Source: JAWWPY01 sp964412845 (GTDB lineage Bacteria; Actinomycetota; Actinomycetes; Streptosporangiales; Streptosporangiaceae). Taken from it: a stretch of 36,471 nucleotides of DNA. The notes beneath the pieces are model-generated. The model made no database searches, was not told where the DNA came from, and was given only the letters and a program-made list of their open reading frames with translations. This document shows, in pieces, positions 15,918 to 26,812 of this stretch (its first letter is position 1; every line of letters begins with the position of its first letter). The translations under genes were made by a program, and so were the position numbers. The stretch lies in contig CAYPQM010000059.1 in NCBI GenBank assembly GCA_964412845.1, positions 1-36,471 of the forward strand, given 5' to 3'.

Positions 15918-17384
15918 TCAGGACCAGGCCAGCATGCGCAGCGGGTCGTGCAGCATCGCGCCCACGTCGCGGAGTACCGCCGACCCGAGATCCCCGTCCA
16001 CGATGCGGTGATCGAAGGACAGCGACAAGGTGGTCACCTTGCGCACCGCAAGCTGCCCATCCACCACCCACGGCGCGTCCTTCACCTGCCCGAACGCAAG
16101 GATCGCCGCTTCGGGCGGAGTGAGGATGGGGGTACCGGAATCCACCCCGAACACGCCCACGTTGGTGATCGTGATCGTCCCGCCGGACAGATCGGCCGGT
16201 GACGCCTTACCCGCCCGCGCGGTCGCGGCCAGGCTGGCCAGCGCGTGGGCGAGCGCGGGCAGGGTCAGCGCGTGCGCGTCCTTGATGTTCGGCACGATCA
16301 GGCCCCGCTCGGTGGCGGCCGCGATGCCGAGGTTCACGTAGTGCTTGACCACGATCTCGCCCGCGTCCGCGTCCCACGACGAGTTGATCATCGGATACCG
16401 GGCCACGGCCAGGAGCAGTGCCTTGGCCACGAACAGCAGCGGGGACACCCGGAGGTCGGCGAACTCGGGCAGCCCGCCGAGCGGGCGCACCGCGTCCATC
16501 GTGGCGGTCACGTCGACCTGCAGGAACTCGGTCACGTGCGGTGCGCTGAACGCGCTCGCTGTCACCGCCGCCGCGGTGTGCTTGCGCACCCCGCGGATCG
16601 CGATCCGCTCCTCACGGGCCACCGCGGCGATCTCCTTGCGGGCCACCGGGGCGGCGGTCCCGCGCACCGCCGCCTGCACGTCGTCCCTGGTGATCGAGCC
16701 ACCGGGCCCGGTGCCGGCGAGTCCCGCCAGGTCGACGCCGAGGTCTCGGGCGAGCTTGCGGACCGGCGGCTTGGCCAGTGCGACCGCGGTACCCGCTGAC
16801 TGCCCGTTGGCAGGTTCCGGGTCAGGGAGGCGGCCCGCAGAATCAGCCGCAGCACGCACCCCCCCAGCCGGTCCCTTCCGCGGCCGCCGGGTTGTCGCAC
16901 TGAGCTTGACCCCGTAGCCGACCAGCACCGCCTGACGTTTTTCCTTCGGGGCCTCGGCGCCACCCTGGTCCGGCTCGCCGGAACTGTCGGCGGGAAGCGG
17001 CGGAACCAGGTCGGTCGCCGACGGATGGGGGCCGGCCGCGGCGATGGCGGCCGGGTCCACATCCACCGGGCTGACCGGCACCGGGTCCACCCGGGCCGGG
17101 CTGGCGCGCGGCGGCATCGCGGCGCCCGTCCCGGCGTCGTCCGCCACGTCCACCGCGATGATCGGGGTTCCCACGTCCACCGTCTCGCCTTCACTGGCGA
17201 GCAGGCCGGTGACCACGCCCTCGAACGGGCAGGGCAGTTCGACGACCGCCTTCGCGGTCTCGATGTCCACGATCACCTGGTTCACAGTGACCCGGTCACC
17301 CGCCTTGACGTGCCAGGTGACGATGTCCGCCTCGGTGAGCCCCTCGCCGACGTCGGGGAGCCGGAACTGCTTCACCTCGCTCAT
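15918..17384 (-). CDS. bkdC: Branched-chain 2-oxoacid dehydrogenase complex, E2 (dihydrolipoamide acyltransferase)
   Basis: E2 is the core of the complex and passes the acyl group from E1 to CoA. The 488-aa product shows the canonical order. A lipoyl domain covers residues 1-80, with the lipoyl-lysine Lys45 in DIETAKAVVELP. A long Pro/Ala linker follows, then an E3/E1-binding domain (KPPVRKLARDLGVDLAGLAG, then GSITRDDV), a second linker and the catalytic acyltransferase domain ending in the HxxxDG motif SFDHRIVDGDL. ATG 17384 is preferred over upstream in-frame starts because GAGGGG lies in front of it and the protein begins at the lipoyl domain (FRLPDVGEG). It is the last gene of the operon, 10 nt after the E1beta stop. 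Pyruvate specificity cannot be excluded. Confidence 0.94.
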   Translation of the reverse strand: MSEVKQFRLPDVGEGLTEADIVTWHVKAGDRVTVNQVIVDIETAKAVVELPCPFEGVVTGLLASEGETVDVGTPIIAVDVADDAGTGAAMPPRASPARVDPVPVSPVDVDPAAIAAAGPHPSATDLVPPLPADSSGEPDQGGAEAPKEKRQAVLVGYGVKLSATTRRPRKGPAGGVRAAADSAGRLPDPEPANGQSAGTAVALAKPPVRKLARDLGVDLAGLAGTGPGGSITRDDVQAAVRGTAAPVARKEIAAVAREERIAIRGVRKHTAAAVTASAFSAPHVTEFLQVDVTATMDAVRPLGGLPEFADLRVSPLLFVAKALLLAVARYPMINSSWDADAGEIVVKHYVNLGIAAATERGLIVPNIKDAHALTLPALAHALASLAATARAGKASPADLSGGTITITNVGVFGVDSGTPILTPPEAAILAFGQVKDAPWVVDGQLAVRKVTTLSLSFDHRIVDGDLGSAVLRDVGAMLHDPLRMLAWS

Positions 17385-17394
17385 GGCAGGCCCC

Positions 17395-18378
17395 TCAGTA
17401 GGTGAACGTGCGGTCGACGGCATCCAGCACCCGGTCCAGGTCGGGCAGGTAGTGGTCCTCCAGCCGGGATGGCGGGTATGGGGTGGAGAACCCGCACGCC
17501 CGCAGGACCGGCGCCTGAAGGTGGTAGAAGCACTCTTCGGTGACCCGGGCCGCGATCTCCGCGCCGAGCCCCCCGGTGACCGGTGCCTCGTGCACGACCA
17601 CGCACCGGCCGGTCCGCCGCACCGAGGCGAAGATCGTCGCTGTGTCGAGCGGGGACAGCGAGCGCAGGTCGATGACCTCGACCGAGCGCCCCTCTGAGCG
17701 GGCCGCCATCGCGGCCTCGGCGCAGGTCCGGACCATCGGGCCGTAGGCGAGCACCGTCACATCGGTGCCTTCGAGCACCGTCCTGGCCTGGCCCAGCGGC
17801 CGGGCGGCGGCCAGGCCGCCCGCGGTGTCCACTTCGGCCTTGTCCCAGTACCGCCGTTTCGGCTCGAAGAAGATCACCGGGTCATCGCAGGCGATCGACT
17901 GCTGGATCATGGTGAACGCGTCAGCAGGGTCCCCGCAGGCCACGACGCGCAGGCCGCCGGTGTGCACGAAGAGTGCTTCCGGGGACTCGCTGTGGTGCTC
18001 GACCGCTCCGATGCCGCCGCCGCACGGGATCCGGATCGTCACCGGCATGGTGATCTGGCCGAGCGAGCGCATCCGCATCTTCGCCAGCTGGCTGACGATC
18101 TGGTCGAAGGCGGGATACACGAAGCCGTCGAACTGGATCTCGCAGACCGGCCGGTAGCCGCGCAGGGCCAGCCCGATCGCGGTTCCGATGATGCCGGACT
18201 CGGCGAGCGGCGTGTCCACCACCCGCATCTCACCGAAATCCTTCTGCAGCCCGTCGGTGACCCGGAAGACGCCGCCCAGCTTGCCCACGTCCTCACCCAT
18301 GACCAGCACTTTGGGATCGTTCTCCAGTGCCTTGCGCAAGCCCTCGTTGAGCGCCTTGGACAGCGTGAGCCTGGTCAT
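17395..18378 (-). CDS. bkdB: 2-oxoacid dehydrogenase E1 component, beta subunit
   Basis: The 327-aa product carries the transketolase-like pyrimidine-binding and C-terminal domains of E1beta. Recognisable blocks are VLVMGEDVGKLGGVFRVTDG, RVVDTPLAESGIIGTAIGLA, EIQFDGFVYPAFDQIVSQ, a GGGIGAVEHHSESPEALF loop and DPVIFFEPKRRYW. The conserved VGEDVG glutamate activates thiamine diphosphate in the alpha/beta tetramer. Its ATG overlaps the E1alpha stop by four bases (ATGA), so the two subunits are probably translated together. GGAGGC precedes the ATG. The absence of an E3 (lipoamide dehydrogenase) gene here is usual, since E3 is shared between complexes. Confidence 0.94.
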   Translation of the reverse strand: MTRLTLSKALNEGLRKALENDPKVLVMGEDVGKLGGVFRVTDGLQKDFGEMRVVDTPLAESGIIGTAIGLALRGYRPVCEIQFDGFVYPAFDQIVSQLAKMRMRSLGQITMPVTIRIPCGGGIGAVEHHSESPEALFVHTGGLRVVACGDPADAFTMIQQSIACDDPVIFFEPKRRYWDKAEVDTAGGLAAARPLGQARTVLEGTDVTVLAYGPMVRTCAEAAMAARSEGRSVEVIDLRSLSPLDTATIFASVRRTGRCVVVHEAPVTGGLGAEIAARVTEECFYHLQAPVLRACGFSTPYPPSRLEDHYLPDLDRVLDAVDRTFTY

Positions 18379-19532
18379 CGGGCCGCCTCCGCACCGGTGA
18401 ACGAGTCGAGGTAGGCGGCGAACTGGTCACGCTCGGACTGCAGCAGTGAGTTGGGCTCGGCGTACACGTTCTCAAAGATCGCCAGTGGCGCCGGGTCGGG
18501 CATCGCCAGGCACTGCTGGCGGATCTGCCTGCCAAGCTGGGCCGCCTCGGCTTCGATGTCCTCGAAGAAGGACGGCTCCGCGGCGCCGCCGCGGACCAGG
18601 TAGGCCTTGACCCGCTCGATGGGGTCCTTCAGCTTCCAGGCTTCGAGCTCGCTGGCGAGCCGGTACCTGGTCGGGTCGTCCGTGGTGGTGTGCGCGCCCA
18701 TCCGGTAGGTGAACGCCTCGATGAGGGTGGGGCCCTGGCCTTCCCGCGCCGCCTGCATGGCTTTCTTGGTGACCGCCAGGCAGGCGAAGACGTCGTTGCC
18801 GTCGACCCGGACACCGGGGAATCCGAAGCCGCGGGCCCGCTGGTACAGCGGGATGCGGCTTTGGCGTTCCTGCGGTTCCGAGATGGCCCACTGATTGTTC
18901 TGGCAGAAGAACACGACCGGCGCGTTGAACACCGAGGCCCAGATGAACGCCTCGCTGACGTCGCCCTGGCTGGTCGCGCCGTCGCCGAAGTACACGATGA
19001 CGGCCTCACCGTCCTCGCCTACCGCGCCGTCGCGCTGGATGCCCATGGCGTAGCCGGTGGCATGCAGCGTCTGGGTGCCGATCACGATCGTGTACAGGTG
19101 GAAGCGGTGCTGCTTCGGGTCCCACCCGCCATTGCTGACCCCGCGGAAGAGTTCGAGCAGCTTCATCGGGTCGAGGCCGCGGCACCAGGCCACGCCGTGC
19201 TCGCGGTAGGTGGGAAAGGCCATGTCGCGTGAACTCAGCGCGCGGCCCGAGCCAATCTGGGCGGCCTCCTGCCCGAGCAGGGACGCCCAGATCCCCAGCT
19301 CGCCCTGGCGCTGCAAGGCGATCGCCTCGGTGTCGATCCGCCGGACCAGGACCAGGTCCCGGTAGAGGCTCTTGACCTCGTCAGCGGATAGCTCCAGCGG
19401 ATAGTCCGGATGCTCCGCACGCTCGCCTTCCGGCGTGAGGAGCTGGATGAGTTCTGCTCGCGATCCCTGCTGCCCGTCATGGCCGGGGGATCCCGGTGCG
19501 GCGGTGACCGCACCGTCAGCGTCGACGGTCAC
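18375..19532 (-). CDS. bkdA: 2-oxoacid dehydrogenase E1 component, alpha subunit
   Basis: The 385-aa protein binds thiamine diphosphate and decarboxylates the 2-oxoacid. The ThDP motif runs from GDGATSQGDVSEA to CQNNQWAIS. Other family blocks are LVLVRRIDTEAIALQRQGEL, SLLGQEAAQIGSGRAL, YREHGVAWCRG, GFGFPGVRVDGNDVFA and TYRMGAHTTTDDPTRYR; the last is the phosphorylation-loop region of eukaryotic homologues. The order alpha-beta-E2 matches bkdABC/pdhABC of actinomycetes. GTG 19532 is supported by AGGGAG about 8 nt upstream. The first 40 residues are a disordered extension. The gene is divergent from purS over 162 nt. Confidence 0.94.
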   Translation of the reverse strand: MTVDADGAVTAAPGSPGHDGQQGSRAELIQLLTPEGERAEHPDYPLELSADEVKSLYRDLVLVRRIDTEAIALQRQGELGIWASLLGQEAAQIGSGRALSSRDMAFPTYREHGVAWCRGLDPMKLLELFRGVSNGGWDPKQHRFHLYTIVIGTQTLHATGYAMGIQRDGAVGEDGEAVIVYFGDGATSQGDVSEAFIWASVFNAPVVFFCQNNQWAISEPQERQSRIPLYQRARGFGFPGVRVDGNDVFACLAVTKKAMQAAREGQGPTLIEAFTYRMGAHTTTDDPTRYRLASELEAWKLKDPIERVKAYLVRGGAAEPSFFEDIEAEAAQLGRQIRQQCLAMPDPAPLAIFENVYAEPNSLLQSERDQFAAYLDSFTGAEAAR

Positions 19533-19694
19533 GTGCCACTCCCTTGATGCTCGGGGCCGATCTCAGGATCACCGCGACCGGCCGGTCGTCCGTCCCGTGT
19601 CCCGGTGTGACAGTACCCGGGTCCTGCGTGGCGCCGGGTCCCTGACATGGTTCACTACCGCCATCGTGACAGACCGAACCGCTGGGAGGCAGAC

Positions 19695-19937
19695 GTGGCC
19701 CGGATCGTCGTCGACGTGATGCTCAAGCCGGAGATCCATGATCCGCAAGGTGAGGCGATCGCGAGCGCCTGCCAGCGCCTTGGGTTCGGGCAGGTAGTTG
19801 GTGTCCGGCAGGGCAAGCGGTTCGAGGTGGAACTGGCCGGCCCGGCTGATGAGGCCGTGCTCGGGCGGGTCGCTGAACTGGCCGGCGAACTGCTCGCCAA
19901 CCCCGTCATCGAGGAATTCTCGCTGCGCGAGGGTTAA
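19695..19937 (+). CDS. purS: Phosphoribosylformylglycinamidine synthase subunit PurS
   Basis: PurS is the small subunit that bridges PurQ and PurL in the three-part FGAM synthetase. The 80-aa sequence has the usual length and fold: VARIVVDVMLKPEIHDPQGE, a helix around AIASACQRLGF, VVGVRQGKRFEVELAG and the ending NPVIEEFSL. GTG 19695 was chosen because GGGAGG lies 6 nt upstream and the protein starts at the first beta-strand. The upstream ATG at 19647 would add 16 Arg/His-rich residues not seen in the family. Unlike the usual layout, purQ is not next; a regulator gene intervenes. Confidence 0.93.
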   Translation: MARIVVDVMLKPEIHDPQGEAIASACQRLGFGQVVGVRQGKRFEVELAGPADEAVLGRVAELAGELLANPVIEEFSLREG

Positions 19938-20061
19938 CGCGGTCAATCGTCCCGACAGCATGCGCCGAGTCTTCACGCTGGGTTCACGATTATCGCGGCG
20001 CTGACGGGGAAGGCAAATAAGAGGCCAGCGTGATCGGTGAAGTCAGCTAACTGAGGGGCGG

Positions 20062-20688
20062 ATGCGGGCTCGGATGAGACGCACCGAGGAGCCGACCGTG
20101 GACGTGAAGTTTTGCCTCGTGTTCCCACGTGAGGCGCTCAGCGTACCGGTAATGCGCCGTGTCCTGGGGGACATGCTGCGCAGGCTGGGGGCTGACGAAG
20201 ATGGTATCGCTGATCTCCTCCTCGCTGTCACCGAAGCGTGCACGAATGTGATCAGGCACGGCCGCGGCGGCCCTGGGCGCAGGTATGAGGTGGTAGCCAG
20301 CCTAGGCGAGGGCGGCTGCCTGGTCCAGGTGTGGAATGGCCGGAGGCGGTTCGATTCGCGGGTAATGCCCAGAACGCGGCCATCCTGGCGGTCGGTGCAC
20401 TATCCGGCCACGCGGCACCGCTGGGCGGTCCGGCCGGGGATGCGCAAGCTGGCCGGCCAGCGCCTGCCGCTGGACAATCAGGAGATCTCGACCCTGCCGG
20501 AGTCCGGCCGCGGGCTCGCGATCATGCGAGCGTGCGTGGACGACGTGACGCTGAGCACCGGCCCCGGCCGGGGCACCGTGGTGTCCCTGCAGAAGCGGAT
20601 GGAACTGCACACGGAGGTCATGCTGGCCAGCCCGGCGGGCCGTATGGTGGCCAGCCCGGCCAGCGGGCAGCTCAGGGACGCCGGCTGA
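20062..20688 (+). CDS. GHKL/HATPase-domain regulator (RsbW-like serine kinase/anti-sigma type)
   Basis: The 208-aa product has a single GHKL ATP-binding domain as in anti-sigma factor kinases: helix VMRRVLGDMLRRLG, N-box LLAVTEACTNVIRHG (with the Mg2+-binding Glu and Asn) and a C-terminal G-box ESGRGLAIMRACVDDVTLST. The first G-box, normally DxGxGFD, reads WNGRRRFDS, so one ATP-lid motif is degenerate. About 55 residues rich in Arg and Trp are inserted between the two boxes. GAGGGG 5 nt before ATG 20062 supports the start. Such proteins in actinomycetes phosphorylate anti-anti-sigma factors or bind sigma factors; no partner gene is nearby. Its place between purS and purQ suggests co-transcription but not a purine role. 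Confidence 0.82.
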   Translation: MRARMRRTEEPTVDVKFCLVFPREALSVPVMRRVLGDMLRRLGADEDGIADLLLAVTEACTNVIRHGRGGPGRRYEVVASLGEGGCLVQVWNGRRRFDSRVMPRTRPSWRSVHYPATRHRWAVRPGMRKLAGQRLPLDNQEISTLPESGRGLAIMRACVDDVTLSTGPGRGTVVSLQKRMELHTEVMLASPAGRMVASPASGQLRDAG

Positions 20689-20781
20689 CCCGGTAACCTG
20701 CCTGCAGGCAGCCGCTGTCCGCCTCGGACTGACAGTGCCGCCTGCCCATGTCCCGCCTGCCCAGCACTGGGAGGACCCCTC

Positions 20782-21455
20782 ATGGCAGCCCGCGTGGGCG
20801 TCATCACCTTCCCTGGTTCACTCGACGACTCGGACGCGGCCCGCGCTGTCGCCCGGGCGGGCGGCGAGCCGGTCCCGCTCTGGCACGGCGATCACGACCT
20901 GCGCGGCGTGGCCGCGGTGATCCTGCCTGGCGGCTTCTCCTACGGCGACTACCTGCGCTGCGGCGCGATCGCCCGGTTCGCCCCGGTGATGCGGGAGCTG
21001 GTGCCGGCGGCCCGGGCCGGCCTGCCGGTGCTCGGGATCTGCAACGGGTTCCAGATCCTCTGTGAGGCGCACCTGCTGCCGGGGGCGCTCACCCGGAACG
21101 CGGGGCTGCGCTTCATCGACCGGGACGTACGGCTGCGGATCGAGGCCACCGGGACGCCGTGGACCCGCGGGTTCTCGCCCGGCCAGGAGATCACGGTGGT
21201 GCTCAAGAGCGGTGAGGGCGCTTACGTCGCCGACGCGGCCACGCTGGCCGAGCTCGCGGCGGGCGGCCAGGTCGTCGCGCGCTACGCGGACGGGAACCCG
21301 AACGGGTCCGTCGGCGATATCGCCGGGGTATGCAGTGCGGCGGGCAACGTGGTGGGGCTGATGCCGCACCCTGAGCACGCGATCGACGCGCTGACCGGGC
21401 CCGGTACCGACGGGCTGGGCTTCTTCACGTCGGTCCTCCGCGCCATGGCGAGCCA

Positions 21456-21459
<4 letters not shown>
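20782..21459 (+). CDS. purQ: Phosphoribosylformylglycinamidine synthase subunit PurQ (glutaminase)
   Basis: PurQ hydrolyses glutamine and channels ammonia to PurL for FGAR to FGAM conversion. The 225-aa protein is a class I glutamine amidotransferase: N-terminal VGVITFPGSLDD, PGGFSYGDYLRCGAIA, the nucleophile elbow LGICNGFQIL with Cys87, and the His/Glu pair in MPHPEHAID. GGGAGG upstream of ATG 20782 fixes the start. The stop overlaps the GTG start of purL (GTGA), so glutaminase and synthetase are translationally coupled. Confidence 0.97.
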
Positions 21460-23859
<2,400 letters not shown>

Positions 23860-23861
<2 letters not shown>

Positions 23862-23876
23862 GGCGGGACACGCCCT
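23860..23876 (+). terminator. Hairpin at the purL stop codon
   Basis: AGGGCG-GGACA-CGCCCT forms a 6-bp stem beginning inside the TAG stop of purL. It is followed by the convergent ricin-like gene, so this is a likely end of the purQ-purL transcript. Confidence 0.5.
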
Positions 23877-23977
23877 GGCCCAGAGCATCGCCGCCTGCGG
23901 CTGCGGCCGCGACCATCGTGGCCTTCATCTCCGCCTGGCCGGCCGGGTAGTGGCGTCGCTGACCATGGCGGCGGTCC

Positions 23978-24613
23978 TTAGAACGCGGTCCAGAAGCTGA
24001 TGAGCTGCTGCCAGGGCATGGCCTTGGAGCAGGACAGCATGGCCACCCCGATGCCCCCGTCGAGCTGCTTGCCGCCCACCCCGAGGCAGCGGCCAGTGGC
24101 CGCGCTGCGCAGTTGCCAGTACGTCCGGCCGGTGGCATCGGTGCCCAGGTAGGGGTGGTCCCAGCGCTGGCTCAGCCCGAGGCCGCAGCGGGACAGCTGG
24201 GCGGCGGGGCCGTGCTTGGTGGCAGTCGCGGTCAGGCACAGCCCATCCGGCGTGAAGACCAGGATGTACGCCCCGCCGCCCATCTGATCGGCCTGCCACT
24301 GCTGACTGGGCTGGACGTTCTCGCCGCCGCTACTCGACGTGAAGGTGAGCCCGGTCTGTGACTCGGACAGCAGAGCCGCGGTGCCCGCCTGCGGCTCGCC
24401 CGGGTTGGCCAGGCCGACCGCCTGAGTGCCGGTGACGTTCGTGGCCAGCGGGGCAGGCCGGGATCCCGCCGGAGTGCTGGCACTGCTCAGCAAGATCGCC
24501 ACCACGCCGCCCGTGGCCGCAACGCCGGCCAGGCCGGCGGTGCCGAACACCCAGGCACGTGACGACTGCTTACCACGCTGCGCTTCTGGGACACGACGCT
24601 GGAGCCCTGTCAT
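23978..24613 (-). CDS. Membrane-anchored or secreted protein with a ricin-B-like (beta-trefoil) C-terminus
   Basis: The 211-aa product has a basic N-terminus, one hydrophobic segment (WVFGTAGLAGVAATGGVVAI) that can act as signal peptide or anchor, a Ser/Pro/Gly linker, and a C-terminal domain of about 110 residues. That domain has two cysteine pairs (LCLTATAT...SRCG; RCLGVG...LSC) and QxW-like motifs (SQRWDHPY, PWQQLISFW), as in ricin-type lectin repeats. Carbohydrate binding is suggested, not shown. ATG 24613 is chosen over ATG 24679, which would add a second, unlikely leader; the ribosome binding site is poor (AGGTAG). It is inserted between purL and the purF group on the opposite strand. 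Confidence 0.7.
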   Translation of the reverse strand: MTGLQRRVPEAQRGKQSSRAWVFGTAGLAGVAATGGVVAILLSSASTPAGSRPAPLATNVTGTQAVGLANPGEPQAGTAALLSESQTGLTFTSSSGGENVQPSQQWQADQMGGGAYILVFTPDGLCLTATATKHGPAAQLSRCGLGLSQRWDHPYLGTDATGRTYWQLRSAATGRCLGVGGKQLDGGIGVAMLSCSKAMPWQQLISFWTAF

Positions 24614-24771
24614 ACCGACCACTACCTGCTCTCGGCCCCCCGGGCCAGTGACACCTGTCAGAATAAATCGGAAAATCACGAATTACCAAACGGTTCCGTG
24701 TGCCCACTCCCGGTGCCGATCCGGCGGGCCGATCCGGCGGGCCCGGCCTGCCTTCGGGTACCGTCGCAGCG

Positions 24772-25251
24772 ATGCCGGCCCGCCGCGTGGACCCAGACCG
24801 AGTGCTTGCCGCGCTCAACGGGCAGCGCGCGGCACTCGGCGAAGCGCCGTGGACGGGGCCCACCGAGGCCGGCGTGCTCGGCGCGGCCTGTTCTGTCACG
24901 GTCCTCCGCGCGCTGGACGCTGGCGCCCAGCCGCAGCCCGAGGCGCTCCGCGCCGCCACGGCCTACCTGCTCGGCGTGCTCAGCGAGCAGGTACCAGGAC
25001 GGGCGGTGGAGGTCCGGGTGCCTCCGTACGCGGCGGTGCAGTGCGTCGCCGGGCCGCGGCATACCCGCGGTACGCCGCCCAACGTGGTGGAGATGGACGC
25101 GGTCACCTGGATCATGCTGGCCGGGGGCCGGCTGGCCTGGGCGCAGGCTGTCGCGGAGGGCCGGGTCAGGGCCAGCGGCCCGCGCGCAGACCTGTCTGGG
25201 TACTTGCCGGTGCTGGACGGTCCCATGAGCTGGCATGAGTCACTAGACTGA
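24772..25251 (+). CDS. Sterol carrier family (SCP2-like) protein
   Basis: This is a 159-aa conserved actinobacterial protein. Visible elements are an N-terminal helix (RVLAALNGQRAALG), a middle region with VEVRVPPYAAVQCVAGP and a C-terminal block with PPNVVEMDAVTWIMLAGG, followed by WAQAVAEGRVRASGPRADL. The ending pattern (threshold strand, then WxxLxxGxxxWxxAxxxGxxxxSG) is the one shared by bacterial SCP2 and MDMPI-C domains. An orthologue-like gene precedes purF in mycobacteria (the Rv0807-purF-purM order, from memory). The stop is only 4 nt before purF, so the genes are co-transcribed. No link to purine synthesis is known to me. The ATG at 24772 has only a weak ribosome binding site. Confidence 0.8.
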   Translation: MPARRVDPDRVLAALNGQRAALGEAPWTGPTEAGVLGAACSVTVLRALDAGAQPQPEALRAATAYLLGVLSEQVPGRAVEVRVPPYAAVQCVAGPRHTRGTPPNVVEMDAVTWIMLAGGRLAWAQAVAEGRVRASGPRADLSGYLPVLDGPMSWHESLD

Positions 25252-25255
25252 GCGG

Positions 25256-26734
25256 GTGGTCAACCCCGATGGCCGGCTGACGGATGATCTCGATCCGGGT
25301 GACAGGCCCCCGCGGGACGCCTGCGGCGTATTCGGGGTGTGGGCTCCCGGCGAGGAAGTCGCGAAGCTCGCCTACTTCGGGTTGTACGCGTTGCAGCACC
25401 GGGGCCAGGAGTCAGCCGGCATAGCGGTCAGCGACGGCGCGCGCATTGTGGTGTACAAGGACATGGGCCTGGTGGCCCAGGTGTTCGACGAACCTGTGCT
25501 GTCGACCCTGCGGGGCCATATCGCTGTCGGGCATTGCCGGTACTCCACCAGTGGCTCCTCCGTGTGGGAGAACGCGCAGCCGACGTTCCGGTCGACCCCC
25601 ACGGCCAGCCTGGCGCTCGGCCACAACGGCAACCTGATCAACACCCTGGAACTGGCGGCGCTGGCCGCTGCCGCCACCGGTGATGCCATGCCGGGTAACC
25701 GCGCCACCTCGGACACCGACGTGCTCACGGCGCTGTTCGCCGATCCCCGCGCCGCCAGCGTCGAGGACAGCGCGGCGGGCACGCTGCCCATGGTCCGGGG
25801 GGCCTACTCGCTGGTCTTCATGGACGAGCGGACTCTGTACGCGGCACGTGACCCGCAGGGTTTCCGGCCGCTGGTGCTCGGCAAGCTGGAGCGCGGCTGG
25901 GTGGTGGCCAGCGAGACGGCGGCGCTGGATATCGTCGGTGCCGCGTTCGTGCGGGAGGTCGAGCCCGGGGAACTGCTGGTGATCGACGAGGCAGGCGTGC
26001 GGTCACGGACCTTCGCCCCGCCGAACCGCAGCGGCTGCCTGTTCGAGTACGTCTACCTGGCCCGGCCGGACACCGCCATCGCCGGCCGGAGCGTGCACGC
26101 GACCCGGGTCGAGGTCGGTCGCAAGCTCGCGGCCGAGCACCCGGTCGAGGCCGACCTGGTCATCCCGGTTCCCGAGTCGGGTACCCCGGCGGCGATCGGC
26201 TACGCGCAGGCCAGCGGCATCCCCTACGGCCAGGGCCTGGTCAAGAACTCCTACGTGGGACGGACGTTCATCCAGCCTAGCCAGACCATCCGGCAGCGCG
26301 GCATCCGGCTGAAACTGAACCCGCTGCGGGAGGTCATCGCCGGGAAGCGGGTGGTCGTGGTGGATGATTCGATCGTCCGCGGCAACACCCAGCGGGCGAT
26401 CGTCGCGATGCTGCGCGAATCAGGGGCGGCGGAAGTGCACATACGCATTTCCAGTCCACCGGTGGCCTGGCCCTGTTTTTACGGGATCGACTTCGCGACC
26501 CGGGCGGAACTCGCCGCCGGCACCCTGTCCGTCGAGGAGATCCGGGAGTCGCTCGGGGCGGACTCGCTCGGGTACATCTCACTGGACGGCCTCACCGAGG
26601 CGACCACCCTGCCCGCCGGGCAGCTCTGCCGGGCGTGCTTCGACGGCAAGTACCCGATTCCGGTGGCCGAGGCGGAGCGGGGCAAGCACCTGCTGGAGGT
26701 CGCGGTCGCAGGCGTCCGGCAGCCGGCCCCATGA
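25256..26734 (+). CDS. purF: Amidophosphoribosyltransferase PurF
   Basis: PurF makes phosphoribosylamine from PRPP and glutamine, the committed step of purine synthesis. The 492-aa precursor has a short propeptide before the Ntn nucleophile Cys23 (RDACGVFGVW), the glutaminase blocks GLYALQHRGQESAG and GHCRYSTSGSS, and the PRPP loop VVVVDDSIVRGNT (about residues 366-378). Cysteines in NRSGCLFEY, PVAWPCFYG and LCRACFDGK fit the [4Fe-4S] ligands of the Bacillus-type enzyme, whose propeptide is also removed. GTG 25256 follows the SCP-like stop by 4 nt and has a GCGG stub only, consistent with translational coupling. Feedback control by purine nucleotides is known for the family. Confidence 0.97.
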   Translation: MVNPDGRLTDDLDPGDRPPRDACGVFGVWAPGEEVAKLAYFGLYALQHRGQESAGIAVSDGARIVVYKDMGLVAQVFDEPVLSTLRGHIAVGHCRYSTSGSSVWENAQPTFRSTPTASLALGHNGNLINTLELAALAAAATGDAMPGNRATSDTDVLTALFADPRAASVEDSAAGTLPMVRGAYSLVFMDERTLYAARDPQGFRPLVLGKLERGWVVASETAALDIVGAAFVREVEPGELLVIDEAGVRSRTFAPPNRSGCLFEYVYLARPDTAIAGRSVHATRVEVGRKLAAEHPVEADLVIPVPESGTPAAIGYAQASGIPYGQGLVKNSYVGRTFIQPSQTIRQRGIRLKLNPLREVIAGKRVVVVDDSIVRGNTQRAIVAMLRESGAAEVHIRISSPPVAWPCFYGIDFATRAELAAGTLSVEEIRESLGADSLGYISLDGLTEATTLPAGQLCRACFDGKYPIPVAEAERGKHLLEVAVAGVRQPAP

Positions 26735-26812
26735 CCGCGGTCCGACCATGAGATCAGCACGTCGCGGGCCGGGTCACCGGCGGGTGGCCAGGCTTGTCCC
26801 GGCGGCCCGGCC

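Noticed and set aside
19533..19694. Purine riboswitch or PurR operator upstream of purS
   Set aside because: No purine-aptamer core, PurR-box pair or other recognisable element is visible in the 162 nt.
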